Shown here piece by piece: positions 20,966 to 32,799 of a stretch of DNA of 64,000 nucleotides. The stretch is from Tillandsia leiboldiana (Eukaryota > Streptophyta > Magnoliopsida > Poales > Bromeliaceae): the NCBI GenBank assembly GCA_029204045.2, contig CM055064.1, positions 8,506,323 to 8,570,322 of the forward strand, read 5' to 3'. How positions within the stretch are numbered: position 1 is the stretch's first letter; every line of letters begins with the position of its first letter. The notes beneath the pieces were generated by a model. The model ran no database searches and was not told where the DNA came from. It worked only from the letters and a program-made list of their open reading frames with translations. Position numbers and translations under genes: made by a program.

Positions 20966-23294
20966 GCCCGAAATCCTTTCTTCTTCATTTTTTTGGCACT
21001 TCCGAGCCTCAAACCGAAGGGAGTTCTGCACCAAAGTTGATCCTCACACTGTCAAACTTCCATCTGCAGAGTTTGGAGATTTTTGGGGGCACACTTTTCG
21101 AGATTCTCATTTTCTTGGCGCAGCGCGACGCTCTTTCTTCGGTGTTTCTTCCGTCGCTCTTCGGTGTACGAGCTCCCCCGACCTACTCCGACCATCTTTT
21201 CGAGCGATTTCTTTGCTGCTGGATTCGTAACAGGTGAGGCTACGATTTTTGGTTTCTCGCACATTTTCAGATTTCGCATTTTTTGAGGTGTTTTCTCGTG
21301 CTCATTTGGACCCTTCTTGCTGTGAGTTTTTGGTGAGGACAGCAGCTTCTTTTGAAGAGATATTCGCGCACAAATCTCGGATTAGGACGTGCTTGTAGAC
21401 TTTTTTCATCTACTCGACGCAAGGATCATCGTGGTATTTTTTTTGGAATTTCTTGAGTTCTTCCCGGAGGTATACATCTTCCTTTTTATCTGTGCAAGAT
21501 TTTACAGTTATGTGGTTGTATGTTTTCGCGCGCCCGTGTTGTGGAATTTATATCTTGGCCTACGGAACTCCGATTTGGGCGTGCAGGTACTTGTTTCGAA
21601 GCTATCGACGCTAAGAATGCCGGGATATTTTTATTGGAATTTATTGGACACTTTCTGCAAGTGATATTTTGGCATCTGTACAGCTTAAATTCAGCATGAG
21701 ACTTTTGGGCAGATTTTTGGGAATTTGTGTATGACTGTAGCCTATGTTGTACCCAGGTGGGATTTTGGACTGTACTGGATATACTGGACAGTGAGTTGCT
21801 GTTATTCTGGTATTATCAGCTGTAGGACTTGGACAGATCAGCGCATCAGGTGGGTGACCTCTTTGTCAAGATCAGCGGACTGTGTACTAATTCTAGCTTT
21901 AGGGACTTGCATATTTTAATGTTTGTTGTACAACATGCTAGAATGTATGAATTGATGATCCTGTTGTAGTTAGATGATCCTGAGTTTATTATCTTGCTCC
22001 CTTCAAGCTGTTGATTATTAATTATTTTGGAACTTGACCTAGCACCACTGCCATATGATGCATGTTCAGCCAGACTGTAGAAAACCTCGACTTGGGCTAG
22101 GTTTTTATTGCTCTAGACTTTCCCACTGCACTATTCTTTTTATCACTATGGACTTAGAGTTTTCCTCGCCCAAGTAGTGGGCCGAGAGGTCGGATTATCG
22201 TGGGATGCATTTACACTCGTGTCTGGGGACCGAGTGGAGTTGTTAGCAGTCTGTAGACCAGGTTTCTTCAGGAGAGTGACTTGGGTTGTAGACTTGAGAT
22301 CTTGAGAGCTACTTTTGAGTGACCGTGAGTCTCGGCTGTGCAGTTTTCTAGCCAGTGTGTGAGACAGTGTTCCTTTGGTTACAGTCGATCTTGTTGATCG
22401 AGGATTTGGATTATAGCCTGCATGAGCCACATTTGAGCTCGACAGAGATACGCGGATACTTTCCTCGGTGGGGTCGCTCCCCTCGAGAGCCACTCCGGAG
22501 TTGGGCCTGTTCTTCTATCGCGACTTGTCGACGCAGTGTTCCCTCTGGCTGGGCCAGTTAGTGGCAGTCACGGACACAGTCCCTCTGGCTGGGCCAGTTA
22601 GTGGCAGTCACGGACGCCCTACGTAAGTCCGGTCCCCCGGGACGTGACGGCAGTAGGTAGGCGCAGGTTTGACTGGACCCTATGCGGCAGTCAGTTTAGA
22701 TTGGGTGATTTGAGTCGAGAGCTAGTTGTAGCATCATGTTCTTTCTGTTCCACTTTTGAGCATCTAGATAGAGGCATGGTAGCTGTAGAGTTACTTTACC
22801 AGCTTTTTCCTTTCCGCACTGCATTGTTACTTTTTGCCTCTAGTAGACTTAGTGGGCAGACCGTCGGGCTTGTTGGCGGCACCCACTGAGAACTACTTGG
22901 GACGTAGTTCTCACACCCGTCGTGGTGTTTTTTCCCCAGGGACTTCTTCTTCTACTCCAGTTCCTGCCGCACCTGTTGCTGACCCGACTGATCGAGGTAA
23001 GGGAGTCGCGAGATAGATCCCTACCAGTTGTCGCCTGAGAGTAGATGTACCTCCCTACATTTTTGAGAGTTCTTGTTGAGTGACCTTGTAGTGAGGATGG
23101 AGTTGTACTCTTCTTATTTTGAGAGATATTTGTACTTGGTGAGGTTTTCTGGTTGTATATTTTGTTAGAGTTGTATATATTTTCATCCAGCTTTCACTTT
23201 TCAGCTATGATATCTATTTAGTGTAGATTTCTTTTGCAGGTTAGTCGCTACGTCTATACGGGACTTCCCGTATGGGCGGCGGATCTGTTGGCGA

Positions 23295-23320
23295 CCCCGG
23301 GTCGCAGTTTCGACCCGGGG
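23295..23320 (+). other. Perfect 10-bp hairpin at LTR terminus of N
   Basis: CCCCGGGTCG at 23295-23304 pairs with CGACCCGGGG at 23311-23320 around the loop CAGTTT, seven bases before the LTR end. In the left LTR region the same palindrome occurs with its loop inverted. Confidence 0.8.
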
Positions 23321-23332
23321 CGTGACACAAGT

Positions 23333-25574
23333 AAGCCGCGCCGATATGATAGCAAAACTCCTGCTGCCGCCCTCATCATCGGGCAAGTAAGCCGCGCCGA
23401 TGTGATAGCAAAACTCAATGCTTGTCCGGCACCTAGCTGGTGCCCCGCGCGCTCCAGAGTGGCACTCGAGGGGAGCTACCCACACGAGGAAAATAGCCAT
23501 GTCACAAGTATCATAAAAGCATGATTGGATCACTATAAAGCCCCAGTGGAACACACCCCTCCACTAAAAGAAAACTGATCCCCAATCTGATGCACAAATG
23601 AACATCCGGTCAATCGCCCAAAATCCGCGATCGCCGCAATATCCCACAATCTATAGCCAAGCCCAATAATCGGCACCTGGCCAACCACCTACTGTCCGCG
23701 ATTGCCATGATACCCTGCCATCCACAATCATATCCCACAGCTGACATCCAGTCAACCGCCTAATATCCGCGGTCACCGCTATACCCCAGAAGCTAAAACC
23801 CAGGCCCCAGCTACACTATCCCAACCCTTGCTCAAACCCGAGCAACAATATCCCCCTGACTAAAGAATGAGGAGAAAGAAAGCAAACATGGTTTCTCCTA
23901 AGTCAAGTTCCAATAAGATAGTGTAGTAATAAATAGTGGCCTATCTAAATGTCCATACAAGCATGCAATTGTCCTCATGCAAATTGGAAGAAGTAAAACA
24001 ACTAATAGTCCCACATGTGTATTAGGTAATAGTTCCGCATAGATATAACCATCCTGCTAAAGTCATTAAACATTTACACATGTCTAAAATCTACTGACTA
24101 CCATCACATAAACCATCCACCTATACATGTCCAAAAGAGCCTCAAGTAGTGCCTACCAACAAGATATTTTACATTGTCCAAACATGACACTAACTACCAC
24201 ATGCAAGATTAAGTACTAATATTATGTCCATGCCAGCATGTATAAGTTCCAAATACAAAGCATAATTCCAACTTAGTAATTTCCTAATAACATTCCCAAC
24301 ATGATATGTCTCACATGATAGGCTCATAGGAATAGCAAATACTGATCATAACTGTCCCAAAAGATCTCTGTAATATTCCTAGTGGGTATGTCAGAAAAGA
24401 AGGATATAGCAACCACCCACCTGGACACGCGCAATTCACCGCTGTAAAAACCCCCTTCGCTGTCTAATAACCGTAGTCCACGCAAAACACCCAACTGTAA
24501 CAATAACCAAACGGCGGACAATCAATCTCAAATAACTTACAACATAATGCTGTCCACAGAACCAACCCTGAAGGTGGCTAAATCCCACCTGCGAGATGAA
24601 CTCGGAAAAATCTGGAAAAATAACCGCTGTGTTCGTCGCGTCGAATCGATCGAAACGAGTACCTGCACGTCTCAATCCGAGTTTCGTACATCAAGATAAA
24701 AATCCGACAAGGTGACCCTCTCAAACGAATCCTGTACAAAAATCTGTAGCACTTAGCTCTGGAAAAAGGGATTTTTCACCTTCGGGGAAAACTCAGAAAA
24801 ATCCAGAAAAATTCGACGACGTTCGTTCCGATGTGTAGATGCAAAACGACTATAGGCACGTCTCCATCCGATGCCTGAGCACGAAGATATCACCAAAACA
24901 CTGTGGTACTGTCCTAAAACTCCACCAAAGAAAATAGGTCAAAAGAAGCTCAGGAAACTCCAAGAAAAACTCGAAAAGTGGGGGAGCTCAAAACACAAAG
25001 GTCGTAGCCCTACCTGTCATGAAGCAAACGGCGCAAGAATCGCCGGAAACGGAGGTCGGAGTAGGCCGGGAGAGTCCTCGCACTGAAACGCGATGAAGGA
25101 GGTCACAAATGAACGAGCGTCGCGCCGCGCCGTAAAAACGAAAACCTCGAAGTGTGTGCCACAAAAAATCATAGGACTCCTCAGGTGGAAGCAACTCAGG
25201 AAGAGGAAGAAACTTGCTGAAGGTTGCACTGAGAGAAACAGCGCAGGGAAAAAGCTACAGGCTGTTGTTCTCGGCCTATTTATAGGCTGGGAAAACAATT
25301 GCCAAAATACCCAACATATCCCAAGATTCGGGCGCCCACACCGGATTCGGGCGCCCGAATCCGCTGCAAGGCTCCGCACAGCAAGCGCCCGAAAAACCCT
25401 GGGAGTGCCACGTCACCCCGAACAGGCGACAGCAAGCCCCGCCACACGCGGGGCGCCGTGTGGCCGCTCCTGGTCAACGCGGGTGGGTGGCGCCCGCGAA
25501 TCGCAGGGCGCCACCTGGCCCGCACTAACGGCCCCGCGCCGCCTGCGCCCCCTGCCAGGCACGCGCCCCCAGGC
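23333..25574 (-). repeat. Element A 3' LTR, piece 2
   Basis: Continues element A's LTR after N, collinear with 62872-64000 as far as the window allows. It begins with a 56-bp direct repeat (GCCGCCCTCATCATCGGGCA unit, also at 62849 and 62905). A TATA box, TATAAATA on the minus strand, is at 25277-25284, with GC-rich U3 beyond it to 25574. It is interrupted there by a solo LTR of family B; CAGGC at 25570-25574 is the target duplication. Confidence 0.85.
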
Positions 25575-28500
25575 TGTCACGCCCCGAGTTCGAAAAACAG
25601 CCTCTTAAATTTATTTTTTTTTTCTTTTTCTTAAATCAGAGTTTGAAAACAGCCAGGGCGCGACAGGCTGCCACATATATAGTAAATTTTCTGTCCAAAT
25701 GGGACAGAGCCTTTCCTATACATGCACGGCTAAGCACGTACAGTCAATACCAGAGTAGTCTAAACTACGCATACAACAATAGTCATTTTACAATATTTTA
25801 AACAAAATGCGGAAGATAAAATATACTGGTGACATAAGGGTCGGTACTATCGCAACAGCCTCACCAACGTGTCCCGACATCCCAGCACCCGACCGACCTG
25901 AAAAATGGTCACCCAGGGGGTGTGAGATACACTGTACATGTATCCCAGTGGGCACGACGAGCTGAGAAATAGCTAATCGTACCTACTGGATACAATAATC
26001 TGCGGATAGTGATAAATCAATAGGTAAAGCTGAATAATCAATAAGTCATGAGATAACCAAAATAATCCACAGATAAGACTGAATAGGCAGATAATAAATG
26101 CCGGAAATCAGGATATAACTGTGCAGATATGAGTATAGGAATAAACAGTAGAACATGCTAGAATATCGAAATGTCAGCTATGCATCAACAAAAGAACAGG
26201 AAGTACTAACCGAAGCCACTATTGGTCATGGGGACCTCAGGCGAAGATATCTATGCCAAGCCAACCACAATCATACTGGATTCCACCTAGCAGAACTGAA
26301 CCGCAACCCCGTACCATTGATATAGCCGAGAGGATCCTCGTACCAAAAGGTACAGCCGAGAGTTTCCTCATATCGGTACCGCCAAGGGGCTCCCCGTACC
26401 CAGTGATACAGCAAGAGGGGCGAGCTCACGGGTCAAGCAGACCCTTTACCGGTAAAGAACGCAATGTGGGGGATCAATCCCACGGTGTACGCGAACGAAC
26501 AGCAGGTGCACAATCATCACAATGCGAATGCTAAATCTCGCGGTCCACAGACCGGGTAATCGGCAACATGCCGAAAATCCCCACAGGGATGCAGATGTCT
26601 ATATATCAATCATATATCATGCAGTCTAGAATACAAGAAATATGTATCTCTGAATAAAAGCAAATCTATGAAATGATCGAGCAAACATGATATATATATG
26701 TGTCCAATATGAGCTAATGAACTATTATCTAACTAATGACCAATCAAGCAGGTATATGTCCAGGTATAAGCAAGGATAATAGATCAACAGAAGAAGGCTC
26801 ACAAGCATAATCTGGGCTAAATAGAAGAACAGATGTCCGACTGGACTAAAGCAAACAGAGGGCCGAAAAGATAAAGCCCAGACCGAAGATAACCCACCTG
26901 AATGTAGGCCGATCCAACGACTCCAACAGAAGGCTCATGGGCCGGAGTGAGACTGCAAGGACCTGGATCACGAATACTAATCAGGGATGGATAACCACAT
27001 CTGTAAACTGTTCTTTTACGTTGAAGTATGCGAAACTCACGCCGAAAGCCGTTAAACCGACGATTTTGCCGATTCTCGGACCGATAACCAATTTTCGCTC
27101 ATCAGGAGCCGTTGGATTCCTAACGAAAAGCTTAGGAATCATGTACACACTGCCCTAGACAGCACGCATTGCTACAATTGCATTTTGACCCCTACGGTTT
27201 CCAGAAATCACACTTTTTATAGCTTTTTGAGAGCTGTTTTCGCTCGTTCTTTTTATCGGAACATTATTTTAACAAACCGTCACCTCCAGTAGGTGACATT
27301 CGACTTACTGAACACCGTGCTCACCCCTTTGTGGCAGCACGGAACCCGAGAAAAACTTCGGGCCATAAATTACTTCTCTAACCTAGCCTTGATGCATTTT
27401 TGTTTCTCCGGCTCATCAAAACCAATCTCTAACGCGAGCATCGCGTCCAGCGACCCCAAATTAGCCAGGAGCTCACTGTCGCTGCTTCGCAAATAGACCC
27501 ATACCCTACTACGGGCAACTATTCTCTTAACACTTAGTTTTTAATACAACTTTAAATCCATTCATCAAAAATCGAAATGTTATATATCAAAGTGTCTCTG
27601 GACAGTGCCAGGACCCCAGGGCTCACCTTATTTTCAGTCCAAAACTGATGGATCAACCAGATCCAAGTCCCTCGCTCTCTAACACTTCGACAATGCACCA
27701 CACACACATCCACTCAGGCCCAATTTGATCTGAAGTGAGCACTGAGCTCAGTGCATGATTTAAAACAATTTTCATATTCATTGCATGCTCAGATTCCGAA
27801 CTTAAGTTCATTGGGGCATTACATCGAACACTTGGTGGGCGTATTCTAAAACATATACTTTGCCCGAACCCAACTCAGCAAGGAGGCAATCTAGAGGCTT
27901 CTAAGATGGAAGGAAAAGCTATATGGGATGGTTACAGGATACCTGGGTGGTCGGCCGGCAACCGGAGGCGACGACGGCGGCCGGAGAAGGTGCTCGAGCT
28001 ACCTTCAATGGTGCAATCCCAGAGAAGAGAAAACTCGTGTTAGGTTTCACATGCAAGTGTATGGGAAGCTTCACAGAGACCAATGGAACATACCTGGGCC
28101 GCTATCCCATTTGACGGAGCTTCGGCGATCGCCGGAGATCGAAGTCATCAAAGCTTGGTGAAGATGGTCACCTCTAATGGCGGATTCCGGCCGGCGACCC
28201 CCGGGGAGGCGCAAGATAGACCAAAACCTTCCTCTCGGTCCCCCGGTGCTTGCTGGGTGGTTGGCCGGCGGCTCGGGTGCACGGCGGCGCCGGACGGCGA
28301 AGATCGGCCAAAGGTCACTTTCTACCGAAACTAGGGCGGGCTTGATCTCTAAGAATACTTGCCCGATGGCTTTGAAACTTCGGGAGTAGGCTGAAGTCGC
28401 CGATATGAAGAGGATCAACGGTTCTGATCCTAGTTTTAACGATCGGAAGAAACTCTGCGCTCAAGATCGGCCGAAAATGAGGTTTCCGGCGATAAGATTC

Positions 28501-29695
28501 TCCCGCCGGCAATCCAGGGCACGGCGGCGGCTCGGACTTGCCGGAAAACGAGGAAGAAGGAAACTCCCCCGCGGCGGCGCACGGCGGAGGCCGGCGTCGG
28601 TTCACCCCGGCTCGATGTAACGCACACAGATAAGCTCTCAGATTTACCTTGGACCAACTACACTTCTTCTTGATGCCTCCCACACCAATCAAACCGAGAA
28701 GACCCAACTTTTCTTTGTCTTCTTGGGTTACTCCGGCGACGGGATGGCGCCGGCGCTACCTCCGTGGAGTGCGGCAGAGAGTGTGGAGTTGTTGGAGCTG
28801 GCGGCTGGGGGGAAAGGCTACGGGGTTTAGGGTTTAAAGAACCCTAACCTAGTTGGTGTTTATATAGTGCATTATGCACAAAATGCCAAAAGGTCCTCCC
28901 ATACTCGCTATTTGGACTTAAGTCCTTTAGTAAATCTGTTCAACTTACAGTCTAGTCCCTCACTCTAAAGTGGCACGCTTTTCGGAGCAGAAAGTTGTGG
29001 GTTTTTCTGCAAGATACCACATTTTTCGCCGTATTTCACACTTTTCGAGGCGTTTCGCTCGTCGAAACGAAAAACGGATTTCGCCACGACGTCCAGCTCG
29101 ACGAAACCTATCAGGTAGCGATTTTTGTTTTTCGACGAAACGCCCGAATAAAATCTCGATCCATAATTACTGTCTAACTATACAGTTTATCATGCTTTTC
29201 GAGACTCTAGGGTCGTCAAACGGAAATTCCGTCAGCGCCATTACGCTCAGATCGACGAAACCGATCGAAACGACTACCTGGATCACAATGTTCGGAATCC
29301 GAACTGTGAATTAGTCAACGTTGCATCCGCCGAAGTCCCGAAAATTGGGGTTCAGTGTTCATCTACAGTAACCACTTATTGCACTGTGCGCACAGGCCAC
29401 TGTTACATTGATCGCGAGATTCGCCCACTACTTCGCTGATTTCTGGAAGATCCGGTCGTTAGATCGAAAAGTGCTGAATATGAATCTTGCTCAGTTCGAC
29501 GAGATGATCGCAACAGTGATCTTGGGTTTCCAAGATTACGTCTGGATTAGAAGATAGCCTTTTAGCTTCGTAAATAGTGCAACTTGCACACTGGCGATTG
29601 ACCAAATAGGTCAACATAGGTCTTTTGAATTCGAAACCAACTCAAATTTCACCTTTAATCTATTTATTAAAAATAAGATATTTAGAATTATTACA
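25575..29695 (-). mobile_element. Solo LTR of gypsy family B (4.12 kb), TSD CAGGC
   Basis: The minus strand reads TGTAATAATTC...CTCGGGGCGTGACA. CAGGC flanks it at 25570-25574 and 29696-29700, and its removal rejoins two GC-rich pieces of element A's U3. There is no gag-pol. A TATATAAA-like box lies near 28858-28866 on the minus strand, with a GC-rich transcribed-side region at 27950-28830. It matches, in inverted orientation, the plus-strand B LTR at 32800-36107 / 46858-47674 / 61757-61973. Confidence 0.88.
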
Positions 29696-29700
29696 CAGGC

Positions 29701-30291
29701 GCCCCCTTGCACCACCGTGGACCCGGCCTTCGTGAGCCCACCAACCGGAAGCCGCCACGTGTACCGCCCGGTCTACCGTACACCCCGCCCCACCCCGTGA
29801 ATCGCACCTATAGAACCAACCAACCCGCAGCTGCCACGTGTCCACAGTCATCCAATTGGGATCCGCCACGGGGCACACCCTCTCCGCTGCACCGCGCCAG
29901 CCCGCACGCCCTGCCCGCGCCGCCCGCGGCCACGTTCCGCCGCTGCGCCGCCGTGCTCCGCCTCCCGCCGGTACCCGCCGGCTGCCGGAGTTACTGTTCC
30001 GGCGTGAACAGTAACTAATGGCGTAAAGATCAAGTAAATTGCCCATTTTCATCATTTTCGCGGGCTGAATCCAAATTTGATGTCCGTTTTTCCAAATTCC
30101 GCTTCTAAAATTTGTCAAAGGCATCCGGAAAAGTATTCTTAATCCAAATTTTGTGCTGGGTCAAATCCTGAGGTCTGATTCGCGCGCAAACACCTCCACC
30201 ACACAGCAAAGGCCTCCAAAAGCCGCTAAACACATTGCAGAAGCTCTGTTGATCCAACAGTAATCCTCTTGCGGAAATTTGGGTCCTCACA
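29701..30291 (-). repeat. Element A 3' LTR, piece 3 (LTR start)
   Basis: The LTR begins TGTGAGGACCC on the minus strand at 30291, next to a polypurine tract. GC-rich U3 with CACGTG words near 29757 and 29836. Together the three pieces give an LTR of about 3.55 kb. Confidence 0.82.
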
Positions 30292-30303
30292 TCCTCCCCC
30301 ACT
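30292..30303 (-). other. Polypurine tract of element A
   Basis: The minus strand reads AGTGGGGGAGGA directly before TGTGAGGACCC, much like N's AGTGGAGGAGGA. Confidence 0.8.
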
Positions 30304-30304
30304 A

Positions 30305-31309
30305 AAAGAAAGTTTCGTACTCGAAACTAAAGTCATTCCTCAACCCGGAACCTCAACCAAGTAGAGGGGGGTAAATATCCAATCATCCACCACTCAAGCC
30401 CCCAAGGCTGCCTAATACCTCCTCCAGAGACGCGATGCAATCCTCGGGCCTCTAACTAGAACAAAATAGAGGCGGGCACTCCAGGAAACCGCACCACCTC
30501 ATCCAAGTACAGCTGGCTAACCGCTAGATCTACCAAGTAGTCTGCACCGGCAAAAACATCCGCTCCACCTAGGCCCGCAGTAATCCAATCACCAAATCCA
30601 AAGGCATAAAAGCTCAACCCGAGTACCTCCACACTCCCGGGGTATCCCACAAAATCCCCCCCCCCTCCCCCCCCCCCGACTAATCACTCGAAAATCGATC
30701 TATAATCCTTAAACTGGTGGGAACGCAAGAACCTCTCTCAACCAACAAATCCTGGAGTCACGTTTTCAACTCCCCAACTGGTGGCACGCCAGTCAACTTT
30801 AAAAGGAAAAACATCCGGAATCAGCAACGACAAGAATGTCCCCGAGCTCCCGGCGCCGTCGCAGGTCCCTCAACCGCGCTAGCCAAAAGGCTGCGCACCC
30901 ACGGCGGAACACCCGTCCCGCACGTGAAGTCGAGACAAAAGAGGCAAAGATAGCCCTCAAGTAACCTCGGCACACCATCTACTCCTGGCCTAGCCCCCAA
31001 GAGGACCGTCCTCGCGGCACAATCAACCGCCGTGAAAAGAAGAAAACCGAGCCAGCCAAACCGTCCCAAGTACCCAAACCAAGTCCCGCAACTAGGTTAA
31101 GACCCTCAGGTCTACTGGTACAATCGAGGACTCAACTGCACCGGGCAGGACTAACAACACACCTCCACGTGCCAAAGATCGGGAATATGAACCTCCCGAA
31201 CACCAGGTAACCGTCCTACCCCTAAACCATGCAAAGAAATAAATGCACTCCTAAAAAATGTCTAGGATGCTCAAGTGCAATATAATGCAAAAACTAATGC
31301 CGGTAAATA
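30305..31309 (-). pseudogene. Eroded pol remnants of element A
   Basis: No open pol frame, but short minus-strand islands are recognisable. QLYLDEVVRFPGVPASI at about 30456-30530 matches the N integrase stretch QLYLDEVVRLHGIPTSI. PDVFP near 30806-30825 matches the protease-RT linker motif. About 1 kb stands where N has about 3.5 kb, so most of RT, RNase H and integrase is deleted. A C-run interrupted by one T lies at 30656-30677. Confidence 0.55.
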
Positions 31310-32716
31310 AAATAAAATAATACCTGCCACCACAAGGTCGGCTGCTGCATAGTCCTCCACCTGAGCGGCATAGACCCGATCGCTCTGAGCCGCCGGCCGG
31401 TGATCCGCAGGGTAAAAAAAAGGTGATCCGCTAGCTGGAGCATAAGGCCGCTGAGCTGACCACTACTGCTGAGGCGAGAAAGGAGCCGATGCTGATGAAG
31501 GTGCCGCTGAAGTCAAAAGGGGGCACGAAGCTCGAATGTGGCCTAGCTGTCCACACTTATAACAACGACCCACCTCTGATCACAGGTGTGCGACAAATGA
31601 GGTTCTCCGCAGAATATACATCTAAATCTGTCGCGAAGCCGGCTGTCCCGGCTGCTGCTGGCTCTGTGTCTGATGCTGTGACTCCTGCTGCTGCTGCGGT
31701 GGCCTCTGGGATCCACCAGGCTCTCGCTGCTCCACATGCCCACGGCCCGAGAACTGAGGCGAGGGGGGGGAGGGGGGGGGGGGGGGGGGGGGGGGTCGGG
31801 GCGTCCTCCAAGAACTAGCCTGTCCCCCATCGCCCGATGCTGGTCGCTTCCTATCAGAGCTCTGGGCGACCATACCACCACGTCTGGTGACCACGTGGTC
31901 TCCCCTCTCAACCCACTGGGCGTGCTCTGCAGCCTCCTCAAGAGTCTGTAGCCGCTGGGCATGCACTAGAGTGTAAATCTCCGGACGAAGACCCGTCTCG
32001 AAGAGCTCCACCTGATGAGGTCCATCTCGGGCGACAAAAGGTACGCAGTTGAGCAACTGCGTAAACTCCAGAAAGTAAGTCAATACTGGCCGGTCGCCTT
32101 GCCGTAGGTTTTTCAGGTCATCCTCCAGCTTCTTCTTCACGCTTGAAGAAAAGTAGGTGTCCAAGATCATCCGCTTGAACTCCGACCAAGGTAACTGCCG
32201 AGTGATCTGGAACTCCAAGGGCTCCACCCGACGCCACCAAGCGTCCGCATCTCCATCCAAACAATGCACTGCCATGTGCACTCGATACCTCTGATCAATG
32301 AAGAAGTCCCTGAATAACTTCTCCATTGCCGCTAGCCAATCTCCAATCTCCGATGGCTGAGTGTTCCGCCCCGAAAATCTAGGCGGTCCTCGCTGACAAA
32401 ACTGGGTGAGTTTGTCAGCAATCTCCTGCTCCTCTGCCGAGGTCAACGGCCGAAACGCTCCCTGTGCCCCGCTGCTCGACGATGGTGCCGCCGGTACTAG
32501 TGGTATAGCTGGTGGTGCCGGGATCTCAAAAGTAGTAGGGGGAGGCGCCCCTCTCTGGGCGAGCAACTTCTCTATCCTCTGCTCCTGCCGACGGTGACTC
32601 TCCGCCAACTGGGCCACCATGGCCCTCAACTCGCTGATCTCAGAAGGTCCAGCCTGCTCCGGCTCTACAGGGGGTATAGGGGCACCCCAGGTAGGAATCC
32701 GACGTCATGGAGGCAT
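31310..32716 (-). pseudogene. Element A gag with zinc knuckles, broken
   Basis: The minus-strand ATG at 32714-32716 is followed by a TGA as fourth codon (32705-32707), then an open gag of 335 codons from 32629. A coiled start (QLAESHRRQEQRIEKLL) precedes a Pro/Ala linker and the retrotransposon gag domain with GDADAWWRRVEPLEF, LRQGDRPVLTYFLEFTQL and ETGLRPEIYTLVHAQRL. A run of 24 G at 31772-31795 then breaks the frame. The two knuckles (CIFCGEPHLSHTC and CGQLGHIRASC) lie in two further frames. After a TAG at 31463-31465 the sequence reaches the start of protease (QVEDYAAADLVVAG) and loses similarity near 31310. It preserves the capsid domain missing from N. Confidence 0.82.
31772..31795. repeat. 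Run of 24 G (C on coding strand)
   Basis: An uninterrupted homopolymer inside element A's gag, in a Pro-rich codon stretch. Its length is the obvious place for a sequencing or assembly error. Confidence 0.9.
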
Positions 32717-32799
32717 CTGTCACAAGAAACCACAAGTCAGCCACATAACCACACACGACCCAATCTAGCGAAAGTCAAGGACACCCCCCTATTTCTGTA
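32717..32799 (-). other. Element A leader, gag-proximal part
   Basis: Untranslated leader upstream of gag on the minus strand. It ends inside the left arm of a hairpin, CCTATTTCTGT at 32788-32798, whose right arm ACAGAAATAGG is at 61981-61991, across the 29-kb B insertion. Confidence 0.7.

Larger units (their letters stand above)
12213..23327 (+). mobile_element. Gypsy element N, full length, chromodomain type (Tekay/Del-like), TSD CAAGT
   Basis: An 11.1-kb plus-strand element: left LTR 12213-15453 (its last ~120 bp missing), rearranged leader 15451-15757, gag-pol 15759-19886, polypurine tract 19931-19942, right LTR 19943-23327. CAAGT flanks it at 12208-12212 and 23328-23332, and excision restores element A's LTR as seen intact near 62871. 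The LTRs differ by scattered substitutions and a small indel near 13870/21610, so it is fairly recent. The polyprotein ends in a chromodomain-like tail, typical of the Tekay/Del clade. Confidence 0.93.
19943..23327 (+). repeat. Right LTR of N (3.39 kb)
   Basis: TGTGGTGG...GGCGTGACA, followed by the target duplication CAAGT at 23328-23332. It is the complete reference copy of this LTR. It ends with a perfect 10-bp hairpin at 23295-23320. Confidence 0.93.

Noticed and set aside
28820..28850. TTTAGGG/CCCTAAA words as telomeric DNA
   Set aside because: Only one or two units, next to a TATA-like box; more like a telo-box in a promoter than a telomere tract.
31736..31951. Plus-strand Gly-rich ORF
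   Set aside because: Antisense of element A gag through the G run.
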